Assembly (NCBI GenBank): GCA_009692425.1
Contig: SHZF01000048.1
Span: 1-33,829 of the forward strand
Direction: 5' to 3'
From: Myxococcales bacterium
Lineage (GTDB): Bacteria; Myxococcota_A; UBA9042
DNA: 33,829 nucleotides
Part shown: positions 18,846-26,474 of the stretch, piece by piece
Position numbering within the stretch: position 1 is the stretch's first letter
How the letters are laid out: every line of letters starts with the position of its first letter
The notes under the pieces: generated by a model
Databases searched by the model: none
What the model was told of the DNA's origin: nothing
What the model saw: the letters and a program-made list of their open reading frames with translations, nothing else
Made by a program: the position numbers and the translations under genes

Positions 18846-21800
18846 CTACTTCACCTTCCCCGCACCCACCACATACGCCGGCACGCTGCTCGCCGACTGC
18901 ACTTCCAACGCCAGCGTCGTCCCCTTGGGGATGCTCGTGGCAATCAGGCTCAAGTCCAGTTCTGGCAACGGAAAACTCGCCAGCGTGCCACCCAGGGATT
19001 GCGTCAACTGACCCGCCACGACCGGCAGCAGCAATTCGATGAACGCGGTCGTCGCCTCGGTGGACGCCTTGCCTGAGATGAGCACCGTGTCGACGTCGGT
19101 CTTTACCAGGTGCGGCTTGGCGAGGTCCAACGCGATTTCCGGCCCCGTCGCCATCTGCACCACCTTGACGCCAACCTTGGCGGCGATCGCGGCAAAGGCC
19201 TTCACGGTCACGGACACGCCGCCCAGCTTCATCGTCACGTCGATGGACAGATCGCCGATTTGCATCTCCGGCTTGCCGTCGGGCGTACAGTCGTGCACGA
19301 GCGGCGGCAGCAGCAGGTGGGTGGTGGCCTTGAGGTCGGTGACGCCATACTTGCCGAGGTCCAACTGGCCCTGCAAAAGCGCGGGACTGATGGGGATGTC
19401 GAGCGCGCCGGTCTGCCACATCGACATCAGCAGTTCGCCGACCACGTCGAGGTGGATGGCCATCTCGACGGGCGTCGTCTTCTTGAGCACCGCAGCCGGG
19501 TCCGCGCCGGCCGCCAGACAGCCGTTGCGGGCAAAGGAGCCTTTCGGGTTCTCCGGCACCGTCTTCTTGCTCGCCACCGCCGTCTTGAGCCCGAGCCGCC
19601 CGCCGCCCGGAGTCGTGCCCACCTTGCCCTGAAACACGATGGACTGCAGCACCGACGCCAACTTGATGGTCGAAGGCTTGCCGCCGAGCAGGCCCGGCAC
19701 GTTGAACGACGTGTTGAGCGCGAACGCCTGCAGGGCATTGGCGAGCGGCCCGGCGAGCGAAGTGCCGAGCGCCTTTGTGAACTGCGTTTCGAGCAGGTTC
19801 GTGATCTGCTTGTTGAACAGGTCGAGCAGCCAGTTGACGAGGAATCCCCACCAGTTGTCGACGCTGACGTCGAGGCCGACGAGATTTACGTTGACGCCCT
19901 CGATCGCGACCGTGACCTTGCCGGCCGCATCGACGGTGGGCTTGATCGTGCCCGTGATCGTGACGCTTTTCGCCGTGACCGTGGCGTCGGCCGAGACGTT
20001 GAAGATGCCGAGGTTCGTCGTGTTGAGCGCGACCTTCGAGGTGACGTTCTTGATCGTGCCGTCGAGGTAGAGGCCACCGTTGACGGCCGTCAGCTTCACC
20101 GACGGATAGCCGCCGTTGAAGCTGGGGTCGCCGTATTTGAACGAGTTCACCGTCGCGGTGCCCTTCGCGACGCTCATCTCGAACGGAAAACTGGCGCCCA
20201 CCACCGCAGACAGGTCGATGTTCTTGAGCACGATCTCGACGACCGTGGCGAGGTCCTTCGGCTTGGCGTGGTTGCGCGTGCCCGAGTCGATCGCCGCCTG
20301 ACCCAGCCATGTGTCGAGGCCGTGGGAAACTGCGCCCGCCATCGGGTTCAAATCGCTGATCACGTGCCATTGTTCAGCCGCGTAGAACGACTGCACGGTC
20401 TCCTTCTTGTTGCCCCACTCGTCTTCGGCCTCGATCGCGATGGTGTTGAGCCCAAGTACGACCGGCAGGTTCGCCTTGAGGTCGAGTCCCGCGCCAGGCG
20501 CCACGCTATTGCCGTTGACCTTGACCTTCGCGACCTTGGAGAGTTCGTCGAGCGTGCTGAACGTGATCGTGATGTTGGGGGCGTAGTCGAGCGTCGCGCC
20601 GCGCTTGGGAAACGACACGCTGACCAGCGGCCCGTTCGAGTCGACCTTGAACTTCAGCGTCGCCTTGACGCCCGCGGCACCCTTGGCCGTGGCCGTCAGC
20701 GTGTAGTTGCCGTCTTCGCCGCAGGTGATCTGTTGGTTGACCTTGTCGAGCGCCACGCCGATGGCCGGCGCGATGACGAGGTCGACCGGCACGTCGGCGA
20801 TCGGATTGCCGAAAACGTCTTCGCCCGAGGCCAGCACGTCGATGGGCTGCGAGGTCTTGTAATTCGGCTGGCTGGGGTCGAGCGCGAGTTTGATCTTGAC
20901 GGGCGCCCCGGGCAGGACCAACACCTTGGCGGGCGCCGACTCGGGCAGGTCCTTGTGGATGCATTGCACCTCGTGGCTGCCCACCTTCGTGCACTGCAGC
21001 GTCGCCTTGGCGGGGTCGGACTTGCAATCCGCTGGCGCCTGCAGCGTCCAACCCTGCAACGGCGGCAGGATGGAGTTGCCAAACTTGTCCGCAGCCGCAC
21101 ACGCCCACGTCACGTTGGCGCCCGCCGTGGCCTGGGCCGGCACAGTCACCTTGGAGTACGCGGGCTTGCCCGGCTTTACCGTGAGTGTCGCTGGCGTGGA
21201 GTCTGCCACACCGGCCACGTCGCATTGGACCTTGTGCGGGCCCGCTTTCTGGCCGCTGATCGACTTGCCGTTGACGGTGACGCCCCCGTCCCCGCTGACA
21301 CTCGCTTCGATGGCAGCGGGAGGTGTCGCGCCGGGCTGGGGCGCCGCGGCAAAGGTTGTCGGGTTGCCGTGGGCGTCTTCGGCGCTGCACGTGACCGTCG
21401 CGCTGTCCTCGCCGGCGACGATCGCCTCGGGTTTGACCGCCGCCACGACCTTGGCCGCCGCACCGGGCAGGAACATGGCGTGAGCGGGTGTCGCCTCCAG
21501 CTTTGCGAGGTCCGGTGCGCCCGCGCCCGCCGGCTTGCATGTGACGGGGTGGCCGCCCGCTTTCGTCGTCGTCACGCTGAGCGGGGCGCTGCCCACGGCC
21601 AACGGCGCGGGCGCCACCAGCGTCCAGTCGGTCCACGCGACCGGATTGCCGCCGCCGTCTTCGAGGGCGCACGCCACCGCCGCCTGCCCGCCGACGACGC
21701 CCGCCGCGGCCGCCGTGACCACCTTCGTGGGTCCACCGGTGATCACCTGGAACTTGGCCGGCGTCGCGACCGCCTTGGTGTGCTCCTTCGCGCGACACAC

Positions 21801-22487
21801 GACCTCCGCACTGCCGGGCTTGCGGCCCACGACGGAGCCGCCCGTCGCCGAACTCGTCGCGTCGGCGCGGTCGGTTGGCGCGACTTCGAGGACCCAAGTG
21901 AGCTTGGCGACTGCGTTGCCGAATGCGTCCGAGCCCATGCACGTCACGGTGGCCGACGTTCCGGCCGGCACCTCGGTGGGCGCGATGCTTGCCGACGTCT
22001 TGACTGCTGCACCGGCCCGCACCTGCAACTGCGGAGGCTGGGCATCGACGGCATTCTGACCCGTGTGGCGGCACGCGATGGCGTAGGAGCCCACCTTTGT
22101 CCCGGTCACGCTGAACGTGGCGGCAGACGCGGCGGCCTGCGCGTCGACTCCGCCGCTCGGGGTGGCGAAGACCTCGAAGCCCTCGGCGGGGCCGATGCCA
22201 CCCTCCCACGAGCAGGTCGCCGTCGTCGGTTGGCCCGCGTCGACGATGGCTACGGCGAGTTTCGTGACGAGGCGGCGGGCGCCGGCGCCGCCCAGCCCGC
22301 TCGTGCCGCCGCCACCGGTCACCCCCTGCGTGCCGGCGACGGCAGAACCGGCTGCGCTGTCGTCGGAGCACCCGGCACCGAACGCAACGCAGACCACGGC
22401 CGAGCAAACCCACGCGGCTGGCGCGGACAGGCAACGGCGCTCAAGCACCGCGGCGGGCAAGGACGTAGAAAAAAAGGTCGGTCGCAT
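18846..22487 (-). CDS. Large lipoprotein: Ig-like repeats plus BPI/LBP-like (TULIP) double lipid-binding region
   Basis: A 1213-residue exported protein with lipobox FGAGC (C40). Residues about 75-615 form six Ig-like domains of about 90 residues. Five have a Cys pair, each with a first strand like ATVTC, a D-x-x-GN turn and a last strand like GSHEVQC. A seventh, glucodextranase-B-like domain follows at 620-707 (KVNGN, LGLNTIAIEAEDEWGN). Residues about 735-930 are long alternating beta-strands ending in an amphipathic helix (LLDLFNKQITNLLETQ). Residues about 1005-1210 resemble the BPI/LBP/CETP C-terminal module: GELLMSMWQTGALDI, then ATTHLLLPPLV, VKAFAAI, and LLLPVVAGQLTQ with FPLPEL. TULIP folds hold lipids in a tubular groove, so lipid binding or transport is inferred. 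The ATG at 22487 has GGAGA four bases before it. It lies 61 bp after the zinc-ribbon membrane protein gene. Confidence 0.75.
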   Translation of the reverse strand: MRPTFFSTSLPAAVLERRCLSAPAAWVCSAVVCVAFGAGCSDDSAAGSAVAGTQGVTGGGGTSGLGGAGARRLVTKLAVAIVDAGQPTTATCSWEGGIGPAEGFEVFATPSGGVDAQAAASAATFSVTGTKVGSYAIACRHTGQNAVDAQPPQLQVRAGAAVKTSASIAPTEVPAGTSATVTCMGSDAFGNAVAKLTWVLEVAPTDRADATSSATGGSVVGRKPGSAEVVCRAKEHTKAVATPAKFQVITGGPTKVVTAAAAGVVGGQAAVACALEDGGGNPVAWTDWTLVAPAPLAVGSAPLSVTTTKAGGHPVTCKPAGAGAPDLAKLEATPAHAMFLPGAAAKVVAAVKPEAIVAGEDSATVTCSAEDAHGNPTTFAAAPQPGATPPAAIEASVSGDGGVTVNGKSISGQKAGPHKVQCDVAGVADSTPATLTVKPGKPAYSKVTVPAQATAGANVTWACAAADKFGNSILPPLQGWTLQAPADCKSDPAKATLQCTKVGSHEVQCIHKDLPESAPAKVLVLPGAPVKIKLALDPSQPNYKTSQPIDVLASGEDVFGNPIADVPVDLVIAPAIGVALDKVNQQITCGEDGNYTLTATAKGAAGVKATLKFKVDSNGPLVSVSFPKRGATLDYAPNITITFSTLDELSKVAKVKVNGNSVAPGAGLDLKANLPVVLGLNTIAIEAEDEWGNKKETVQSFYAAEQWHVISDLNPMAGAVSHGLDTWLGQAAIDSGTRNHAKPKDLATVVEIVLKNIDLSAVVGASFPFEMSVAKGTATVNSFKYGDPSFNGGYPSVKLTAVNGGLYLDGTIKNVTSKVALNTTNLGIFNVSADATVTAKSVTITGTIKPTVDAAGKVTVAIEGVNVNLVGLDVSVDNWWGFLVNWLLDLFNKQITNLLETQFTKALGTSLAGPLANALQAFALNTSFNVPGLLGGKPSTIKLASVLQSIVFQGKVGTTPGGGRLGLKTAVASKKTVPENPKGSFARNGCLAAGADPAAVLKKTTPVEMAIHLDVVGELLMSMWQTGALDIPISPALLQGQLDLGKYGVTDLKATTHLLLPPLVHDCTPDGKPEMQIGDLSIDVTMKLGGVSVTVKAFAAIAAKVGVKVVQMATGPEIALDLAKPHLVKTDVDTVLISGKASTEATTAFIELLLPVVAGQLTQSLGGTLASFPLPELDLSLIATSIPKGTTLALEVQSASSVPAYVVGAGKVK

Positions 22488-22548
22488 GAATCTCCCGCGG
22501 CACGGTACACGGCACGGCGTGCGAGCGACAGCGGCGGTTGTGAGTCGG

Positions 22549-23640
22549 CTACGATCCAAGGGGTTGCGGCGCCCCGGCGACAAGGCGCTCGACATCGGCG
22601 ACCGCGTCCAGTTCTGCGCGCAGGCGCTGGGCTTCGTCGGCGGCGGCGCGCAGGGCGGCGCGCAGGCCGAGGCGCCCACCGGTGTCGAGCAGGATGTCGA
22701 TGTCTGCCGTCGCATCGGCGGGGAGGGTGTCGGTGCCGAACGCCTCGCGCACGCCGGGGGCTTCGGCCGTCAGCGCGGCAGCCTGCCGCACCAACAGGGC
22801 CTGGCGCAGCTGTCCGCACGCGCCGAGCAGGCGGCCAAGCCGATCCAGCGCCAGTTGACCAGCGGGTGTCGCGGCGGGCGGGGCTTCGCGCCACCGGGCG
22901 ACCAGCGCGCGACCGTTTGCAATGGCGGCATCGAGCGCGTGCAGGTGGCGCTGGCAGGTGGCCTCGTCGAAGCGACGCCAACCCCGGTGCAGCGGCTGCA
23001 GCCGGTTCTGCCACTCCAAAACGCGCAATTCGAACGCCTCGACGACGCAGCGGTCCCGACGATGCAGGGTCGCCTCTTCGGCTTGTTGCAGGGCATGCAG
23101 CGCGGGCGACCGGTGGTGCGGTGCCACCTCGGTCGCGATGCGGTGGCGCAGGGTGTCGATGCGGCGCAGCGCCTCCTCCAATTCCGCGCGCCTCGCTTCA
23201 CAGCGGTCCCGGCGGGGCCGCACCGCCGCCGTGACGCGATGGTCGAACGCGTGGCGCAGCCGCTGTGACAGCCAGCCGCGGCCGAGCGCAAAGCCCCCCA
23301 AGGGCCCCACCAGCCACAGGGGCCACCATCCGGTCGATACGGCCGCCAACAAGCCCGCACCGAGTCCGGTCGCCGCGCCGACTCCGAGCCAGAACTCCTG
23401 GTTGTCGCGCGCGCGCCCCAACAGACGCGATGCAGGCGCCACGATGCCGCAGACCGGACACGCCTCGGCCCGCGCCAGGACCCACGCGCCACAGTCGCGG
23501 CAGTTTCGCGTGGTTTCGGCCAGCGGTGACTCCCTTCGACGCGGGCAGCCACAGTGGCCCGGCGCGTCAGGCCCGATCGTGCGGACTGGGGCATCCGAAG
23601 GCAAGGGCTTCTTGCCCCGGCTGGTGGCGCGGGTGAGCAT
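22549..23640 (-). CDS. Zinc-ribbon membrane protein with coiled-coil C-terminus
   Basis: A 363-residue protein of unknown function. A zinc ribbon lies at residues 47-64 (CRDCGAW, then ACPVCG). Two transmembrane segments probably lie at about 83-120 (FWLGVGAATGLGAGLLAAV and WWPLWLVGPLGGFALG). The last 240 residues are Arg/Leu/Glu/Ala-rich and helical, likely coiled coil. The start is unsure: the ATG at 23640 lacks a ribosome site and lies only 17 bp from the divergent kinase start. An AAGGGAG at about 23535 suggests that translation might begin just before the zinc ribbon at a non-ATG codon. It is followed by the TULIP lipoprotein on the same strand, so the two may work together. Both this protein and the divergent kinase begin with zinc ribbons. 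Confidence 0.72.
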   Translation of the reverse strand: MLTRATSRGKKPLPSDAPVRTIGPDAPGHCGCPRRRESPLAETTRNCRDCGAWVLARAEACPVCGIVAPASRLLGRARDNQEFWLGVGAATGLGAGLLAAVSTGWWPLWLVGPLGGFALGRGWLSQRLRHAFDHRVTAAVRPRRDRCEARRAELEEALRRIDTLRHRIATEVAPHHRSPALHALQQAEEATLHRRDRCVVEAFELRVLEWQNRLQPLHRGWRRFDEATCQRHLHALDAAIANGRALVARWREAPPAATPAGQLALDRLGRLLGACGQLRQALLVRQAAALTAEAPGVREAFGTDTLPADATADIDILLDTGGRLGLRAALRAAADEAQRLRAELDAVADVERLVAGAPQPLGS

Positions 23641-23657
23641 GGGCGCAGCGAGGGAGC

Positions 23658-24668
23658 GTGAAAGTCTGTCCGCAGTGCAAAGCCGCCTACGAAGACGCGA
23701 TCGCATTCTGTGGGCGCGACGGCTCACCGTTGCGCAGCTTGGGCGCCACGCTGCCTGAAGGCCACCGACTCGACTCGTGGAGCATCGCGGGCGTGCTGCG
23801 CCAGGGCGGATTCGGCACCGTCTATCGTGCGCTGGCCAGCGACGGGTCTGTCTGCGCCATCAAGGTCCTGCACACCGAGCGACTGTGCGACGCCGAGGCC
23901 GTGGCCCGCTTTCGCCAGGAGGTGGCCGTGGGCGGCGTCGTGCGCCATCCGGGGGTTGTCCGCATCTTGCACGCAGGCGCCGACGCGGCAGCGGGTCCGT
24001 TCGTCGTGATGAACCTGCTCGACGGCGAATCGGTCGGGGACCACCTCGCGCGCACCCGCACCCTGCCCTGGCCGCTGTGGGGCACAGTGCTCGAGGACGC
24101 CGCCGCTGCGTTGCTGGCGACGCACGCAGCGGGGGTCGTCCACCGCGATGTGAAGCCTGACAACCTGCTGCTCGCGACCGATGCGACGCGGCCGGGCGGC
24201 GTGCGCGCAACGCTGGTCGATTTCGGCGTGGCCCGCTTCATCGATGTGGCCGCGCACGGCCACGTCGCCCAGGCGGTGCGGACGATGCCGAGCCAGATCG
24301 TCGGCTCGCCGGGTTCGATGGCGCCCGAGCAGATCCTCGGCGGTCGCATCGACGAGCGCACTGACGTCTACGGCCTAGGCTGCACGCTGTACGAGATTGT
24401 GACCGGGCACCCACCGTTCGTGCACAGCAAGGCGGGTCAGGTGCTGCGGGCCCATGTGTACGACGTGCCAGAGCCGCCGTCGACCCAGCCGGGCTGCGAG
24501 GACCTGCCGCCGGCGTTCGACGAACTGGTGATCGCAATGCTGGCAAAGAAGGCGTCGCAGCGGGTGGAGTCGATGGCTGGCGTGCTCAGCCGGTGGGAGC
24601 AGGTCAGAGGTGCTGTGGAGCGGGCGGGCAACGGGTCGGCGCAGAGAGGGACGGGAGGCGCTCAGTGA
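23658..24668 (+). CDS. Soluble Ser/Thr protein kinase with N-terminal zinc ribbon
   Basis: A 336-residue Hanks-type kinase. A zinc ribbon at 4-21 (CPQCKAAYEDAIAFCGRDG) has three Cys plus Asp. The kinase domain has a glycine loop LRQGGFGTVY (47-56) whose first Gly is replaced by Arg, K69 in CAIKVL, the catalytic VVHRDVKPDNLLL with D164, DFG at 188-190, and MAPEQILGGRIDERTDVYGLG. All catalytic residues are present, so it should be active. No transmembrane segment or sensor domain follows, so it is cytoplasmic; the last 35 residues are Gly/Arg-rich. GTG at 23658 has GAGGGA close upstream. Kinases of this zinc-ribbon type are frequent in Myxococcota. Confidence 0.93.
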   Translation: MKVCPQCKAAYEDAIAFCGRDGSPLRSLGATLPEGHRLDSWSIAGVLRQGGFGTVYRALASDGSVCAIKVLHTERLCDAEAVARFRQEVAVGGVVRHPGVVRILHAGADAAAGPFVVMNLLDGESVGDHLARTRTLPWPLWGTVLEDAAAALLATHAAGVVHRDVKPDNLLLATDATRPGGVRATLVDFGVARFIDVAAHGHVAQAVRTMPSQIVGSPGSMAPEQILGGRIDERTDVYGLGCTLYEIVTGHPPFVHSKAGQVLRAHVYDVPEPPSTQPGCEDLPPAFDELVIAMLAKKASQRVESMAGVLSRWEQVRGAVERAGNGSAQRGTGGAQ

Positions 24669-24685
24669 GCACGGCCGTTCCGTGC
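24669..24685 (+). terminator. Hairpin after the kinase stop, possible terminator
   Basis: GCACGG (24669-24674) and CCGTGC (24680-24685) pair perfectly around a five-base loop, immediately after the kinase TGA and 40 bp before the convergent nuoN stop. There is no T-run, so factor-independent termination is uncertain. Confidence 0.35.
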
Positions 24686-24725
24686 GCCATCGCTGTACCG
24701 GTCCTGCGCGCTGCTGGCGACCCGG

Positions 24726-26474
24726 TCACCGCCCCAGGAACACCCGCGCCGCCGCCGTCGCCCACTGCACCCAAGGTGCGGGCCACAGTCCCATGCCCGC
24801 CGTCGCCAGCGCACACAGCGCGATCGCCGTGCCCAACACGCCGCCCGGCCGCACGGGTGCCGTCTCGGTCGCCTGGCCCAGGTACATCGCGCGGGCAACC
24901 CGCAGGTAGTAGAAAAGCCCCAGCACGCTGACAGCCGCCGCGACCACGACGAGCCACGCGAAGCCGGCCTGCCACGCCGCGACCATCACCCACAGCTTGG
25001 CCCAGAAGCCAACCGCAAACGGGATGCCGGCCAGGCTCAGCACGCAAACGAGCGCCGCGAGCGCCAGGCCGGGACTGCGCCGGTGCAGGCCCGCGAGGCT
25101 GGCGAGCGTGTCGCGGTCGTGCGGCGTGTCGGGGTCGGCGGCGGGCAACGGACCCGTCAGCGCTTCGAGCACGAGGAAGACGCCGGTATTGGCGGGCAGG
25201 TAGGCGGCGAAAAAGAAAAGCAGGCTCGCCAGGCCGGACACGGCGGCTTCGGACGGCGCCTGCCCGGCCAGCGACGCGCCGAGGGCCGCGACCCCGAGCA
25301 GCATCGTGCCCATCTGGGCCACACCCGAGAAGCCCATCAGTCGTTTCAGGTTCTGCTGCGGCACGGCGAACACGTTGCCGACGACCAACGCGGCGACCGC
25401 GAGGCCGAGCAGCGGACCGAGCCAGTCGCCCGCACGGGCGCCCAGGCCATCGGCGAGCACCCGCACGAGCGCGGCCAGGCCCAACGCTTTCGGCGCCACG
25501 CTCAGGAACGCCACCACGGGCGTCGGCGCGCCCTGGTACGTATCGGGAATCCAGAAGTGGAACGGCGCGAGCCCCAGCTTGAAGCCGAAGCCCGCCAGCA
25601 CAAACGCGACACCCAAGGCCAACAGTGGCGAGGGCGGCGCATCGGCCAGGCGGGCCACCAGGGTCGAACCGGTCAGCCCGAAAAGCAGCGAGAGCCCGTA
25701 CAGCGTGACGGCTGCAGACACGGCACCGACCAGGTACAGCTTGAGCCCCGCTTCGGCCGGCGCGCGCTGCGGGCGGGCCAGAGTGCCGGGTGCGTGCGGC
25801 AGGCCGGTTTCGGTCTTGGCGTAGCTGGCCAGCACGTAGAGCGGGATGCCCATCAACTCGAACGCCACCGCCAGCAACAGCAGGTCGCGGGCGCCGGCGA
25901 GCAGCGTCATGCCACACAGCGAACTGAGCACGAGCACGTAGAGTTCGACCTGACGGCGGCCGAAGTGGCGCACGGCGTGGGCGCGCAGCCCGAGCACGGC
26001 CAGCAGCCCGGCCGCGAGCACGCCGACCTGGAGGTAGGCGGCAAATGCGTCGTCGATGAAGACCCCGCCCGCGGCGAGTCCATCGGCCGGCGCCAGCAGC
26101 CGAAACGCCAGCGTCACGAGCAACTGGCCGACCGCAATCCACGCCAGCCCAGCGCGCCACGAACCCGGCACAGTCGGGGCCGGCTGTTCGGCTGGCACGG
26201 CGGCATGGGGTGCGTCGGCACTGACAGAGGCTGCACCGGCAGTGGCGGTGGTGGGCGGCGGCAGGCCGGCGATCGACGAACGCAACTCGCGAAACGACAG
26301 CGGACCACGGTTGCGGCGCCCGCCGATGGGCTGCGGGCCGGTGTTGGCAGGGTGAGGGTCTGCGGGCAAGACGAGGTCGGCCAGCAACAACACCACGGCC
26401 GATAAGGCCAGCAAGGTCGGAACAGCCAGCGCCTGCAGCGTCTGGAGCCAATCGAAGGGGGAGGCGCCGCTCAT
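24726..26474 (-). CDS. nuoN: NADH-quinone oxidoreductase subunit N
   Basis: A 582-residue antiporter-like membrane subunit of complex I, one of the proton-pumping chain NuoL-M-N. VLSSLCGMTLLAGARDLLLL, AFELMGIPLYVLASY with the conserved Glu, GFGFKLGLAPFHFWIPDTYQGAPTPV with the key Lys, and QQNLKRLMGFSGVAQMG are typical. NuoN is usually about 480-500 residues. Here about 70 extra Pro/Ala/Gly-rich residues (about 37-106) lie between the first and second transmembrane helices. The ATG overlaps the nuoM stop (ATGA at 26474-26471). It is the last gene of the operon and converges with the kinase. Confidence 0.94.
   Translation of the reverse strand: MSGASPFDWLQTLQALAVPTLLALSAVVLLLADLVLPADPHPANTGPQPIGGRRNRGPLSFRELRSSIAGLPPPTTATAGAASVSADAPHAAVPAEQPAPTVPGSWRAGLAWIAVGQLLVTLAFRLLAPADGLAAGGVFIDDAFAAYLQVGVLAAGLLAVLGLRAHAVRHFGRRQVELYVLVLSSLCGMTLLAGARDLLLLAVAFELMGIPLYVLASYAKTETGLPHAPGTLARPQRAPAEAGLKLYLVGAVSAAVTLYGLSLLFGLTGSTLVARLADAPPSPLLALGVAFVLAGFGFKLGLAPFHFWIPDTYQGAPTPVVAFLSVAPKALGLAALVRVLADGLGARAGDWLGPLLGLAVAALVVGNVFAVPQQNLKRLMGFSGVAQMGTMLLGVAALGASLAGQAPSEAAVSGLASLLFFFAAYLPANTGVFLVLEALTGPLPAADPDTPHDRDTLASLAGLHRRSPGLALAALVCVLSLAGIPFAVGFWAKLWVMVAAWQAGFAWLVVVAAAVSVLGLFYYLRVARAMYLGQATETAPVRPGGVLGTAIALCALATAGMGLWPAPWVQWATAAARVFLGR

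Noticed and set aside
18533-19042. 169-residue plus-strand frame after guaB
   Set aside because: The composition is mixed without a domain and the second half is antisense to the end of the TULIP lipoprotein.
19110-23234. 1374-codon open frame on the plus strand
   Set aside because: It is antisense to the TULIP lipoprotein and the zinc-ribbon gene. The protein is Arg-rich with no domain, as expected of a shadow frame in high-GC DNA, while the minus-strand frames have signal peptides and clear domains.
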